DNA of 64,000 nucleotides from Cytophagales bacterium (GTDB taxonomy: Bacteria > Bacteroidota > Bacteroidia > Cytophagales > Bernardetiaceae). The stretch lies in NCBI GenBank assembly GCA_004293815.1, contig RDZD01000021.1, forward strand, positions 34,025 through 98,024. Direction: 5' to 3'. Below the pieces are notes generated by a model, which was given only the letters and a program-made list of their open reading frames with translations, was not told where the DNA came from and ran no database searches. This document shows positions 46,435 through 56,066 of the stretch, piece after piece (position 1 is the first letter of the stretch; the number at the start of each line of letters is the position of its first letter). Position numbers and translations under genes: made by a program.

Positions 46435-46858
46435 TGCAAAAGTGGTTTTCTGCTCTAAAGTAATTACAAGATAGCCTTAAAAAACCTTCGTTTTCATGGC
46501 GAAAAGTTGCACCAAAATAGAAGGCTTGATGCTTGAGAACTCTATCAAAAGTATGATTTTATTTTTGAAAGCACAAAACATCCTATCAGAGAAACTACTA
46601 GTCAAATATGGACTATGAAGCTTAAAAGCTTGATTTTCTTAAAGTTCTATAAAAATATTTTACTTTTGTTTGCATATCCACAAAAAAAATTGGATTTTCG
46701 CGTTCCTTTTCAGAGGCTAAATTGAGCTAAAAGGCTCTCCTAACACAGAGAACGCAGCTTTTCAAAGACATTTTTAACTACCAAGAAACTAGTGCGAATC
46801 TAACCCGCATCATTCTGCTGTTTTAAAATTGATTTCAACATAAAATCCAGTCTAAAAT
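46435..46858. other. Divergent intergenic region between helicase and aldehyde dehydrogenase
   Basis: A 424-base AT-rich gap without a credible gene or RNA. A -7-like TACTTTTG occurs near 46662-46669 on the plus strand with no -33 at the normal distance. No hairpin terminator is seen, as expected between divergent genes. Confidence 0.45.
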
Positions 46859-48430
46859 ATGGCTCAAGTCATTATAGAAACCGAAAAAAGTGAAGTGGCA
46901 CGCATACTCAAAAAGTTGGGTGTAAAAACACAAAATCCCGCTTATAGCACAGGGCAAGTGTGGGGAGGCAAAAGCGAAGGCGGCGACCTTAAATCCATTT
47001 TTTCACCTGCTGATGGCTCTCTTTTGGCTACCGTGCGTTTTGCCAATGCAAAATGCTATGAAAAAGTGATTAAAAGTGCTTCGCAAGCCTTTTTGCAGTG
47101 GCGGCAAATGCCTGCGCCCAAACGAGGAGAGGTCGTGCGCCAAATTGGAGAGCGTCTGCGTGAATACAAAGAGCCACTTGGCAAGCTTGTAACCTTAGAA
47201 ATGGGTAAGATTTACCAAGAAGGCTTGGGAGAGGTTCAGGAAATGATAGACATCTGCGACTTTGCGGTGGGGCTTTCTAGACAACTCTATGGCCTGACCA
47301 TGCACTCCGAGCGTTCTATGCATCGCATGTACGAGCAGTGGCATCCTATCGGCATCGTGGGTATCATTTCTGCTTTCAACTTCCCTGTGGCGGTTTGGGC
47401 TTGGAACGCCATGCTGGCCGCTGTTTGCGGAGACGTATGCGTATGGAAACCTTCCGAAAAAACCCCTCTAACAGCCATTGCTTGCCAGCACATCATAGCT
47501 ACTGTACTGAGAGAAAACAAGTTACCAGAAGGTATTTTTAGTCTCATCATAGGAGACGCACGCGTAGGGGAATTGCTTTCTCAAGACGAGCGCGTACCTT
47601 TGGTATCTGCCACTGGCTCGGTTCGTATGGGCAAAAAAGTAGCAGCCACTGTAGCAGGACGACTTGGCCGCTCTTTGCTAGAACTGGGAGGCAACAATGC
47701 CGTTATCATCTCTGAAAACGCCAATATAGAAATGGCTGTTCGCGCTACAGTGTTTGGAGCTGCGGGTACTTGCGGCCAACGCTGCACCACCACACGCCGC
47801 CTTATTATCCATGAATCTCATTATGAGACTATCAAAGAGCGTTTGATTAAAATTTACAAAACTCTACCCATTGGCCACCCACTAAATTCCAAAACTCTCA
47901 TTGGCCCGCTCATAGACAAAGATGCCGTTAATATGTTCACCAATGCACTTGCACAAGCCAAAGCGGAAGGTGGCAAACTTATCTGCGGCGGACAGGTGCT
48001 GGAAGGCAAAGACTATGAAAGTGGCACGTATGTGAAGCCTGCCATCGTAGAGGCCGAAAACCATTACAGCATTGTTCAAGACGAAACCTTTGCGCCTATT
48101 CTCTATCTCATTAAGTACAAAGGCGATATCAAAAATGCCATTGCTATGCAAAACGATGTCCGTCAGGGGCTGTCTTCGTCTGTATTTACCAACCAAATGC
48201 AAGAAGCAGAACTATTTTTATCTGCCGAAGGTTCTGATTGCGGCATAGCAAACGTCAATATAGGCACTTCGGGTGCAGAAATTGGCGGAGCTTTTGGCGG
48301 TGAAAAAGAAACTGGCGGCGGCAGAGAGTCAGGCTCAGACTCTTGGAAAGCTTATATGCGTCGCCAAACCAATACCATCAATTATGGTAACGAGTTACCT
48401 TTGGCTCAAGGTATTAAGTTTGATGTATAA
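46859..48430 (+). CDS. Aldehyde dehydrogenase, ALDH7 (alpha-aminoadipic semialdehyde dehydrogenase-like)
   Basis: An NAD-dependent dehydrogenase of the antiquitin group, which oxidises alpha-aminoadipic semialdehyde in lysine breakdown. The 523 residues carry the cofactor motif FNFPVAVWAWNAMLA, the active-site Glu in LELGGNNAV, and the catalytic Cys in GTCGQRCTTTRR. GTSGAEIGGAFGGEKETGGGRESGSDSWK near the end is the ALDH7 hallmark that lines the substrate pocket. No lysine-pathway neighbour is present. A clear terminator follows. Confidence 0.93.
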   Translation: MAQVIIETEKSEVARILKKLGVKTQNPAYSTGQVWGGKSEGGDLKSIFSPADGSLLATVRFANAKCYEKVIKSASQAFLQWRQMPAPKRGEVVRQIGERLREYKEPLGKLVTLEMGKIYQEGLGEVQEMIDICDFAVGLSRQLYGLTMHSERSMHRMYEQWHPIGIVGIISAFNFPVAVWAWNAMLAAVCGDVCVWKPSEKTPLTAIACQHIIATVLRENKLPEGIFSLIIGDARVGELLSQDERVPLVSATGSVRMGKKVAATVAGRLGRSLLELGGNNAVIISENANIEMAVRATVFGAAGTCGQRCTTTRRLIIHESHYETIKERLIKIYKTLPIGHPLNSKTLIGPLIDKDAVNMFTNALAQAKAEGGKLICGGQVLEGKDYESGTYVKPAIVEAENHYSIVQDETFAPILYLIKYKGDIKNAIAMQNDVRQGLSSSVFTNQMQEAELFLSAEGSDCGIANVNIGTSGAEIGGAFGGEKETGGGRESGSDSWKAYMRRQTNTINYGNELPLAQGIKFDV

Positions 48431-48461
48431 ACAACCTAGTATTTAATTTTAGCACGGCTTC

Positions 48462-48493
48462 AAGACACCGTCTCCTTGTGGGGCGGTGTCTTT
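48462..48493 (+). terminator. Terminator after the aldehyde dehydrogenase
   Basis: Inverted repeat AAGACACCG (48462-48470) and CGGTGTCTT (48484-48492) with a T-run, 32 bases past the stop. A good rho-independent terminator. Confidence 0.85.
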
Positions 48494-48668
48494 TTGATGA
48501 TTGGCTTAAAGTTATGTATTTGAAATTTTTAGGGTCTGTTCTATCTTTTGAAACGTAATGCCTGCATGGGATAAGCTCTGGGGGGCGCCTACAGCAAGAC
48601 TAGAATGCAGCTTCATTTTCAACACTTTATCTATTTTCTTGACTTTTTTTCAAAAAAACCACGATTTA

Positions 48669-48699
48669 TTTGCTTTGTGGTTTCTATATTTTACGTTTG
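48669..48699 (+). promoter_or_regulatory. Promoter of the lipoprotein-metalloprotease operon
   Basis: TTTG (48669-48672), 19 bases, TACGTTTG (48692-48699): an exact match to the Bacteroidota consensus. A 7-base inverted repeat AAACCAC / GTGGTTT (48656-48662 and 48677-48683) overlaps the -33 box and could be an operator. The expected start is near 48706, about 50 bases before the lipoprotein ATG. Confidence 0.7.
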
Positions 48700-48755
48700 C
48701 ATAGCAGGGTGGTGCAAGCTGCTTTTGCTTTTTGATTAAATTCACTTTAAAAAAA

Positions 48756-49218
48756 ATGTTTATGTTTCAATTCATCAGAAGATTCACGCTGGCTGCGGCT
48801 ATAGTAGTGATGTTGGTGGGCTGCAAGGACTGTTCGGAAGACCCAGTGCGGAGTGGCAGGTTACGAAAACCCAGCCGCACGTAATCTAGCAGGCGGAAGT
48901 CACTTAGTTATTGTGGACGAGAAACAGTATAAAGGAATTCTATCTTTTGAAAAGGATTCAGTGCTAACTTATTTCTCGTATACAATAGATAGTTCAGGGA
49001 GAGAGAAGTTACAATACTCCTTAGATTCAAAATACACCATCACGCTATCTCCTCAGGGTAGGCTTAGCGTTCGTACGGTAGTGGAAAGCAAGCATCCTAA
49101 TGGAACGCCGAGAATATCCTATATCTACTACTATTGTTGCAACGCAAACAAGCTGATTGTAGACTATACCTATCTGCCTGTTATTAAACAAAATAACACT
49201 TTTAAAACCATAAAATAA
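48756..49218 (+). pseudogene. Frameshifted lipoprotein gene
   Basis: The ATG at 48756 opens a lipoprotein signal (RRFTLAAAIVVMLVGC, lipid Cys about residue 23) in one frame that stops at 48882-48884. A second frame, shifted by one base, is closed by stops at 48802-48810 and then open to the stop at 49216-49218; it encodes about 120 residues of beta-rich protein (for example GSHLVIVDEKQYKGILSFEKDSV) without its own signal or a good start (GTG 48853 only). The two frames overlap in 48811-48884, so one extra base, or two missing, in that stretch would explain both. The gene is either broken, phase-switched or mis-sequenced. Its stop overlaps the protease ATG (TAATG), implying translational coupling. 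Confidence 0.6.
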
Positions 49219-51137
49219 TGAAAAATTTCCACAATATTTGCCTATTTTTGGCATGTTTGTTGATGGGGGGGGGGGAGCTGCTCGCTCAAAAAAGCTGTGG
49301 TACTAGGCTAGACTCCGCCACTTACGCTGTTATGCGTCAAGAGGTACTGGATATGATGAAGAACAAAAGATTGTTCTCTGACTGTGAAGACCCTTATTAC
49401 GACTGCCCCGACGACGACTACCTGATTCCCGTTGTCTTTCATGTGGTGCAAGACCAGTCTGATGCTTTCAATTTCCCCATTTCTGATGCCATGCTAGAGA
49501 TGCTCATCGTAGACCTCAACCGCATCTTTGCTGGTACGCACCCAAAGCAAACCTCTCTCGATCCTGACTTTGCCCCTCTTTTTGCTGGTAATACGGGTAT
49601 ACGCTTCGTAAAAGCTGCCGTAGACCCCGATGGCAATCCCCATAGTGGCATTGAGAGGAGAGCAACGGACAAGGCAGGGTTTAGAAACGACCATTACGGG
49701 CCCTTATCACCCCCTGATGTTGCTCTTTCGCCTGTTAATAGTGAGCTCATTATCAAATATGAAGCAAATGGTGGCCTAGATGCTTGGCCACGAAAAGAGT
49801 TTTTCAATATTTGGATAGGTGATATTTACGACCATGAGTCTGGTGGGGGGCTTCCAGCCTCCTCTTACGCCACCTTCCCGCAATGGGATTTAATCAGACC
49901 TCAGCTCTCTGGCATAGTACTTAATATGAGAGATTTTAGTTATCCAACGCACTTAGTATCTATGATGGCAGCACACGAAACAGGTCATTGGCTAGGTTTA
50001 ATTCATACTTTCTGGCAAAACTGCGTAACTGGCTGTGCTTACACTTCGGGCGATCTTTGCGAAGATACCCCAACAGACGAATCGGGACATTGGACGTGCT
50101 CAAGCTCTTATTGCGGTCACAAGAATATGAATGAAAACATCATGGATTATTCCGACTGCCGTAAGATGTTCACACTAGAGCAGCTCAAGCGCATGAAATG
50201 CCAAATGAGTTCTTATAGGAGTACCTTTGTTTTAGGCCGATCTTGTGTAGGGATTATCTCTTCTGTTAAATTTACACCAGAAGTTAGCACCGTGCCAGTT
50301 TGTTTTGGCGAAAGCCGCTCATTGGCTGTTGCCGCCCATGCAGGCTATTCCTATGAATGGGACGTATCTCCCGCAGTGGCCGTTTTTACTGTCTCTTCAC
50401 CAATTGGCAACAGCATCACGTTAACTAATATTAGCCCCACCTACAAAGGTGAGGTTACTGTACGAGTGCGTATGGGGCTTCTGAATCCTATCGGTACTAT
50501 CGCTCCTTGCGGGACAGGCGGCTGGTTTGAGCACAAACTCTGGTTTGGTGGGGTAACCAATAATCCAGTTATCAGCAGTATGGCCATCAGCACCATTCCC
50601 AATAGATGGAGTATTTGTCCAACTGAGCAAAGCACTATTTTTAGTGCTGCAGTACCTGGCTATCCTACTGCTCTTTTGCCTAGTCTCACTTATACATGGA
50701 CGGTAACAGGCGGCGGTACAATTCATAGTGGCGCAGGTACAGACGAGATCGTAGTAGTCTGGCCAGCTCCTACCTATACGATAGGCACGTGGGGGACTGT
50801 AAAAGTTGAAATAAATAATGAATGCGGCGGCATAAAGTCCGATACTGACCTTTGGGCGCGTATGTCCTGCGAAGGGCCAGGCAGTGGTGGTCGTATGGCT
50901 TCCCTCTCTCCCAACCCTGCGAGTGGGCAAGTGGTGGTGAGCCTCAAAGACGAGATAGTGATTTCTCCCAATGGCCTACAAATTACGGTCAGAAACTCTG
51001 AGGGCGCGGTTAAGCTTTCTCAAATCTCTTCTGCGCGACAAACCACTCTAGACCTCAGTAGCTTACAGCATGGTTTCTATGTGGTTACCATTCAAAACGG
51101 CGAAGAGTCCGAAGACTTGCGCTTGGTAGTAGAATAA
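49218..51137 (+). CDS. Secreted M43-type metalloprotease with type IX secretion domain
   Basis: A zinc metalloprotease of the pappalysin (M43) group, exported by the type IX system. The 639 residues start with a signal peptide (ICLFLACLLMGGGELLAQ, 7-24). The catalytic domain includes the extended zinc motif HETGHWLGLIH (253-263) and a Met-turn in IMDYSDC (about 313-319), followed by an Ig/PKD-like region (about 345-555) with NNECGG. The final 75 residues are a type A sorting domain (LSPNPASGQVVV and a conserved beta-strand end). Eleven consecutive G bases at 49265-49275 lie inside the signal peptide codons. Starts overlap the upstream stop by one base. Confidence 0.92.
   Translation: MKNFHNICLFLACLLMGGGELLAQKSCGTRLDSATYAVMRQEVLDMMKNKRLFSDCEDPYYDCPDDDYLIPVVFHVVQDQSDAFNFPISDAMLEMLIVDLNRIFAGTHPKQTSLDPDFAPLFAGNTGIRFVKAAVDPDGNPHSGIERRATDKAGFRNDHYGPLSPPDVALSPVNSELIIKYEANGGLDAWPRKEFFNIWIGDIYDHESGGGLPASSYATFPQWDLIRPQLSGIVLNMRDFSYPTHLVSMMAAHETGHWLGLIHTFWQNCVTGCAYTSGDLCEDTPTDESGHWTCSSSYCGHKNMNENIMDYSDCRKMFTLEQLKRMKCQMSSYRSTFVLGRSCVGIISSVKFTPEVSTVPVCFGESRSLAVAAHAGYSYEWDVSPAVAVFTVSSPIGNSITLTNISPTYKGEVTVRVRMGLLNPIGTIAPCGTGGWFEHKLWFGGVTNNPVISSMAISTIPNRWSICPTEQSTIFSAAVPGYPTALLPSLTYTWTVTGGGTIHSGAGTDEIVVVWPAPTYTIGTWGTVKVEINNECGGIKSDTDLWARMSCEGPGSGGRMASLSPNPASGQVVVSLKDEIVISPNGLQITVRNSEGAVKLSQISSARQTTLDLSSLQHGFYVVTIQNGEESEDLRLVVE
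49265..49275 (+). repeat. Homopolymeric tract of 11 G
   Basis: Eleven consecutive G bases within codons for Met-Gly-Gly-Gly-Glu of the protease signal peptide (residues 16-20). In many bacteria such tracts change length during replication and turn a gene on and off. The current length keeps the frame open. Confidence 0.9.
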
Positions 51138-51570
51138 AGAATTTTTTCTTGTAGTGGAGTCAGATGTGAAGTGTGAGAAGCCTTTTTTGTGTGCTGCAAA
51201 AAAACTTTTTACACTTCACATTTTACATACTCTTCTCAATGCTTCTCACAATATAACCCTAATCCCCTTTTTATATTGCAAGCAGATAAGCGGCTTGATC
51301 TTAAATAAAGACAGCAATCAGTTTTTCTGGTAATAAACGAGCAGACACCCATAACAAACTACTATTTTTAACAGCAAAATTCTGTTCAAGGTCACCTTTT
51401 TTGAAGAAATTTTGTGCCAAACTAGGAGTTATGGCTTTTTTATTTTTTTTTTACAATCTATGTTGCTTCATTGAGTTTCTAAGCTGATTGATGCCTGTTG
51501 AGATGAGGCATTTCAGAAACCACTTGTCCCAAAGCTAACGTCTTACACAAAAATCTTAAAACTAGGTACT
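51138..51570. other. Intergenic region with interleaved inverted repeats
   Basis: A 433-base AT-rich gap with no gene. It contains the two crossing repeats described at 51164-51249, a short stretch of T (around 51443-51452), and no recognisable promoter for the acyl-CoA ligase. Confidence 0.5.
51164..51249 (+). repeat. Two interleaved inverted repeats downstream of the metalloprotease gene
   Basis: ATGTGAAGTGT (51164-51174) pairs with ACACTTCACAT (51211-51221), and GTGAGAAGC (51173-51181) pairs with GCTTCTCAC (51241-51249). The arms cross, so the two stems exclude each other or form a pseudoknot-like fold. It may be a terminator, or an RNA structure in the 3' end of the protease mRNA. Confidence 0.5.
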
Positions 51571-53256
51571 ATGACTGATACCCGCATTTCTTATGGCAAA
51601 AGCTCACACGAAATAAATCCTGAGTTCAAGAAAAACTTAGCGGAGCTTATAGATGAAAGTGTAGTCAAATACAAGGACTTGCCAGCCTACACCAACATGG
51701 ACGTTACGATGTCTTTTGCTGAGTTGGACGAGTACTCCAAACAATTTGCCGCCTTTTTGCAACATGAGGCCAAACTAAAGCCAGGTGATCGTATTGCCAT
51801 ACAAATGCCTAATTTGCTGCAATATCCTGTGGCTCTTTTTGGAGCTATTCGTGCGGGATTGATTGTGGTAAATACCAATCCGCTCTACACACCGCGCGAA
51901 ATGGAGCATCAGTTCAAAGATGCGGGTTGTAAGTGTATTGTCATTTTGGCTAATTTTGCTTCTCAGCTCGAAAAAATCATTAGCAAAACAAGCATAGAAA
52001 CGGTTGTTATTACAGAAATTGGAGATTTGATGCCGTTTTTGAAGCGCAACATCGTCAATTTTGTAGTGAAGCATGTCAAAAAAATGGTGCCGTCGCACGG
52101 ACTTACTCAGGCCATTTCTTTTAGAGATGCTCTCCAGCGTGGTAAAGGCAAGACTTATGCCCCAACCAAAGCCCAGCCCAACGAAACCGCTTTTATACAG
52201 TATACAGGCGGTACTACTGGCGTTTCGAAAGGGGCAGAGCTGACGCACCGCAACATTTTGAGCAATGTCATGCAGATTCTTGATTTTATGAATCGGGGCA
52301 ACAAAACACTCGTACACGGCAAAGAAATCATTGTAACTGCTCTGCCGCTCTACCATATTTTTTCGCTCACAGTCAACTGCTTTGCGTTCTCTTACTACGG
52401 TGCTCAAAATATTCTTATTACAAACCCCAAGGACATTCCTGGCTTTATCAAGGACTTAAAAAAATACAGTTTTTCAGCTTTTACAGGCGTAAACACGCTT
52501 TTTAGTGCCTTAATGAACGATCCAAAGTTCAAAGAAATTAGTTTTAGTAATTTGTCCGTTACCGTGGGTGGAGCTATGGCAGTGCAGGCGGCTGTAGCCA
52601 TGCGCTGGCGAGAGTTAACGGGTTGTGCCATTGCTGAAGGCTACGGTTTAACAGAAACCTCTCCAGTGGCTAGCTGTAATCCTATAGATGGCAGTGGGAT
52701 TCTCAGTACGATTGGTATCCCTGTGGCTTCTACCGAAATTCGCATTGTAGACGATAACGGGCAGGATATTCCACAAGGCGAAGTGGGGGAAATTCTCGTG
52801 CGAGGGCCGCAAGTCATGAAAGGCTACTACAATCACCCAGCCGAAACGGCTAAAGTTCTGCTCCCTGACGGTTGGCTTAAAACAGGTGATTTGGCCATTA
52901 TGCTCTCAAGTGGCTATTTTAAAATAGCTGACCGCAAAAAAGATATGATTCTCATCAGCGGCTTTAATGTGTACCCCAACGAATTGGAAGATGTGATTTG
53001 TTCACACCCAAAGGTGCGTGAGGCTGCTGCTATTGGTATTCCTGACGAAAAATCTGGCGAAGCCATCAAAGTTTTTGTGGTGAAAAGAGACGAAAGCCTA
53101 ACTTCGGAAGAGCTGCGCGCTTACTGCAAAGAAAACCTCACGTCTTACAAAGTGCCAAAATTGTTTGAGTTTAGAACAGAACTTCCCAAAACGAATGTGG
53201 GTAAGGTACTGCGCAGAGACCTTCGAGAAGAAGAACTGAAAAAGATAAAGGCTTAG
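51571..53256 (+). CDS. fadD: Long-chain fatty acid--CoA ligase
   Basis: An acyl-adenylate-forming enzyme that activates long-chain fatty acids to acyl-CoA for beta-oxidation or lipid use. The 561 residues contain the ATP motif YTGGTTGVSKGA (about 210-221), the acyl-adenylate motif EGYGLTETSPV, the adenine-binding TGD in WLKTGDLAI, and the C-terminal lysine region ending PKTNVGKVLRRDLRE. Close to E. coli FadD in length and motif wording (for example GFNVYPNELEDV). Upstream the gene is isolated by 430 bases; downstream is the restriction-modification gene. Confidence 0.94.
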   Translation: MTDTRISYGKSSHEINPEFKKNLAELIDESVVKYKDLPAYTNMDVTMSFAELDEYSKQFAAFLQHEAKLKPGDRIAIQMPNLLQYPVALFGAIRAGLIVVNTNPLYTPREMEHQFKDAGCKCIVILANFASQLEKIISKTSIETVVITEIGDLMPFLKRNIVNFVVKHVKKMVPSHGLTQAISFRDALQRGKGKTYAPTKAQPNETAFIQYTGGTTGVSKGAELTHRNILSNVMQILDFMNRGNKTLVHGKEIIVTALPLYHIFSLTVNCFAFSYYGAQNILITNPKDIPGFIKDLKKYSFSAFTGVNTLFSALMNDPKFKEISFSNLSVTVGGAMAVQAAVAMRWRELTGCAIAEGYGLTETSPVASCNPIDGSGILSTIGIPVASTEIRIVDDNGQDIPQGEVGEILVRGPQVMKGYYNHPAETAKVLLPDGWLKTGDLAIMLSSGYFKIADRKKDMILISGFNVYPNELEDVICSHPKVREAAAIGIPDEKSGEAIKVFVVKRDESLTSEELRAYCKENLTSYKVPKLFEFRTELPKTNVGKVLRRDLREEELKKIKA

Positions 53257-53458
53257 ACAGAAGGATATAGGCTAATTGTTTCGTTGGCTGTACTCTCTAA
53301 AAAATTATGTGATGTTGTATGGTGCTAATGGCTTTTTGTGAAAGGTAAATAGTTTTCTTAGACTTGCTAAATTGAATGTAGGTAATTCTAAAATAATTAT
53401 ATAGTCAAACTAGAAATCCTTAGCACCAATTATAAAAACGATACCCAAACATAAACGA

Positions 53459-55909
53459 ATGAAATATAAAAATATCAGAGAAGAGGAACTTAAAAATAAA
53501 GTAGGTGCCGACTGGTTCAAAACATTCGACACTACCGAGATTTTGGGTAACGTAGATTTTACAGTTTTTCCAAAACAAAACAACATTTTTGGGCGCACAC
53601 CGCTACTTTGGGCCGAAGCCAAAACAGGCAATTTTGACGTTACAACAATGTTTGTTCAACTGGTACTTACCATAGGCAAAGCTCGAACTTTTGACAAAAC
53701 TTTGCCCCCAGCATTTTTAGGAGCTTTTGACTTCAAAAAAATTGCGTTTGTTCCATACATCAGTGTCCAAGACATTTTTTACATCAACGACTTTAATTGG
53801 AACGTAACACCGAGCAACCACGAAACAAAAGAATTTCAACTCATCAAAGAGCGTATTGAAGCAACCCTAAAACAAAATACCTACATCTACGATTACGAGG
53901 TTGACGAACAAGACCTAAAAACATTCATAGCAAATAACATTGCAAAAGCAACAGACGCAAATAAAATAAAAATTGATAAAAATAATTTCATTCCGATTTA
54001 CTTGCGGTGGCTTGAAATAATAAAACCAAATATTGATGTAAACTGGGACAACCTTAAAAAAGCAAATATTTTAGATAGTGATTTTTATTTAGCAGACCTT
54101 TTGGTTGATGACAAAGACACGCAAAAAATTGACGATGATTCAAGTATCAGAGATAATCTATTTGTTGTTTTCCAAAATCAAGGCTACAAAATTGCAAAAG
54201 AAAACATCAAGCAAATGTTTGATGCAAGCATCCCTATACGAGGTAAGGAAACATATCAGCAATTTTGGAAGCGATACAAACGTCCGCCCATAAAAGAATT
54301 TCAAGATTACATCATCGAACGAAGAGATTTATTAGTTCCACAAGATATTAGGGAACGTAAAGGAGCGTTTTTTACTCCTCGTCAATGGGTAGAACTTTCA
54401 CAAAAATATTTGACTGACTATTTGGGTGAAAACTGGCAGGAAGAATATTACATTTGGGATTGTGCCGCTGGCACGGGCAATCTGCTTGCAGGCTTAACCA
54501 ACAAATACAATATTTGGGCAAGTACACTTGACCAAGCCGATGTAAAAGTAATGCACGAAAGAATTGAACATGGTGCAAACTTGTTAGAAAGCCACGTTTT
54601 CCAATTCGACTTTTTGAATGACGATTTTTCTAAACTTCCCCAAGGTTTGCAAGACATCATCAACAACCCTAAAAAACGCAAAAAATTAGTCATTTATATC
54701 AATCCACCTTATGCGGAAGCAACATCTTCAAAAACTGTAACAGGAACAGGAGAAAACAAAGCTGGAGTAACTACTCAATTCAGTGTAAATGATTACTTTA
54801 AACCAGAGATAGGCAATGCCTCAAACGAAATATTTGCTCTTTTTATGGCAAACATTTATGAAAAAATACCAAATTGTATTTTGGGGCAATTTTCTAAATT
54901 AAAGTTTATAAACGGTTCAAATTTTGAAAAATTTAAAACATTTTTTTTAGCTAATTTTATCAAAGGCTTTATAGTACCTGCCGAGACTTTTGATAACGTT
55001 AAAGGAAAATTTCCAATTGGTTTTACTATTTGGGATACCGCAAACAAGACGAAAATAAATAAAATTGCTACCGATATTATTGATAAGAAAGGTGATTTCA
55101 CAGGAATTAAAAATTTCTACGGTGAACTGCCACAAAGTATTAATAAATGGATAAAAATGTATGATAATGGTAGTAGTAAGCATTTAGCCTATATGGGTAA
55201 TCCTGCACCCGATTTCCAAAATAATAAATTTCTTAATATCGAAGTTCAAAGTGGGACACGTCATGTAAACTATTTTAGTTTTACTAAGAATAATCTACTT
55301 TTCGGTATAGTTTATTTTACGGTGAGACAAGTTATAGAAGCCACTTGGCTCAACGACCGTGATCAATTTTTATATCCAAATGACAACTGGCAAAGTGATA
55401 AGGAATTTCAAAACGATTGTTTGGCATTTACACTATTTCATAGCCAAAATAGAATTACATCAAATGAAGGAACTAATCATTGGATACCATTCACAGAACG
55501 CGAAGTAAATGCCAAAGAAAAATTTGAAAGCAATTTTATGACGGACTTCATAAAAGGAAAAATCAATATTGAAAATGATAAATTAGAATTGTTTCAAAAT
55601 CAAGGCACTCAACAAAATTCTAAAAATCATCGCTCAGACAACAGAGTGTTTTCAGCCGAAGCAAACGCCGTTTTTGATGCAGGACGTGAGCTTTGGAAAT
55701 GTTATCATTCACAAAAAGACATTAACGTAAATGCGAGTTTGTATGACATTAGAGAATATTTTCAAGGCCGAAACGACAAAGGGCGAATGAACTCAAAAAG
55801 TACAGACGAAAAATACACAGAGCTCATTGGAAACTTGCGACAAAAACTAAATATACTTGCCGACAAAATCGCACCAAAAGTTTACGAATACGAATTTCTG
55901 AAAGCTTAA
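53459..55909 (+). CDS. Single-chain type IIG restriction-modification protein
   Basis: One polypeptide that would both cut and methylate DNA. Of 816 residues, the N-terminal part has a PD-(D/E)XK nuclease pattern: D33, then E53-A-K55 in LLWAEAKTG. A helical linker follows, then an N6-adenine methyltransferase with SAM motif DCAAGTGNLL (about 334-343) and catalytic NPPY (about 415-418). The C-terminal 300 residues hold the target recognition part and end in a helical tail. The gene is visibly richer in A and T than its neighbours, with many Asn and Lys codons, which suggests it was acquired by transfer. No separate methylase, specificity or helicase gene is next to it. Confidence 0.85.
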   Translation: MKYKNIREEELKNKVGADWFKTFDTTEILGNVDFTVFPKQNNIFGRTPLLWAEAKTGNFDVTTMFVQLVLTIGKARTFDKTLPPAFLGAFDFKKIAFVPYISVQDIFYINDFNWNVTPSNHETKEFQLIKERIEATLKQNTYIYDYEVDEQDLKTFIANNIAKATDANKIKIDKNNFIPIYLRWLEIIKPNIDVNWDNLKKANILDSDFYLADLLVDDKDTQKIDDDSSIRDNLFVVFQNQGYKIAKENIKQMFDASIPIRGKETYQQFWKRYKRPPIKEFQDYIIERRDLLVPQDIRERKGAFFTPRQWVELSQKYLTDYLGENWQEEYYIWDCAAGTGNLLAGLTNKYNIWASTLDQADVKVMHERIEHGANLLESHVFQFDFLNDDFSKLPQGLQDIINNPKKRKKLVIYINPPYAEATSSKTVTGTGENKAGVTTQFSVNDYFKPEIGNASNEIFALFMANIYEKIPNCILGQFSKLKFINGSNFEKFKTFFLANFIKGFIVPAETFDNVKGKFPIGFTIWDTANKTKINKIATDIIDKKGDFTGIKNFYGELPQSINKWIKMYDNGSSKHLAYMGNPAPDFQNNKFLNIEVQSGTRHVNYFSFTKNNLLFGIVYFTVRQVIEATWLNDRDQFLYPNDNWQSDKEFQNDCLAFTLFHSQNRITSNEGTNHWIPFTEREVNAKEKFESNFMTDFIKGKINIENDKLELFQNQGTQQNSKNHRSDNRVFSAEANAVFDAGRELWKCYHSQKDINVNASLYDIREYFQGRNDKGRMNSKSTDEKYTELIGNLRQKLNILADKIAPKVYEYEFLKA

Positions 55910-56066
55910 AAACCTATTCATTTCTGACTAAAGCTCAGTGAGCAGTTTCTGAAGCTACTTATCAGAGCACGTAAATGATTTTTTTGTTACTATGGTCATA
56001 GCATAAAATAAAACAATGTCTTCCTTAGTTTTAAGTCTAAGGATTGACCCAAAAACTCACAAAAAC

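Noticed and set aside
48853..49218. Independent gene of 121 codons starting at GTG
   Set aside because: A lipoprotein signal in another frame directly upstream and overlap of both open frames make a frameshifted single gene more likely.
50421..50930. Minus-strand open frame of 169 codons inside the metalloprotease gene
   Set aside because: Antisense of a protein with strong motifs; composition is that of a mirror frame.
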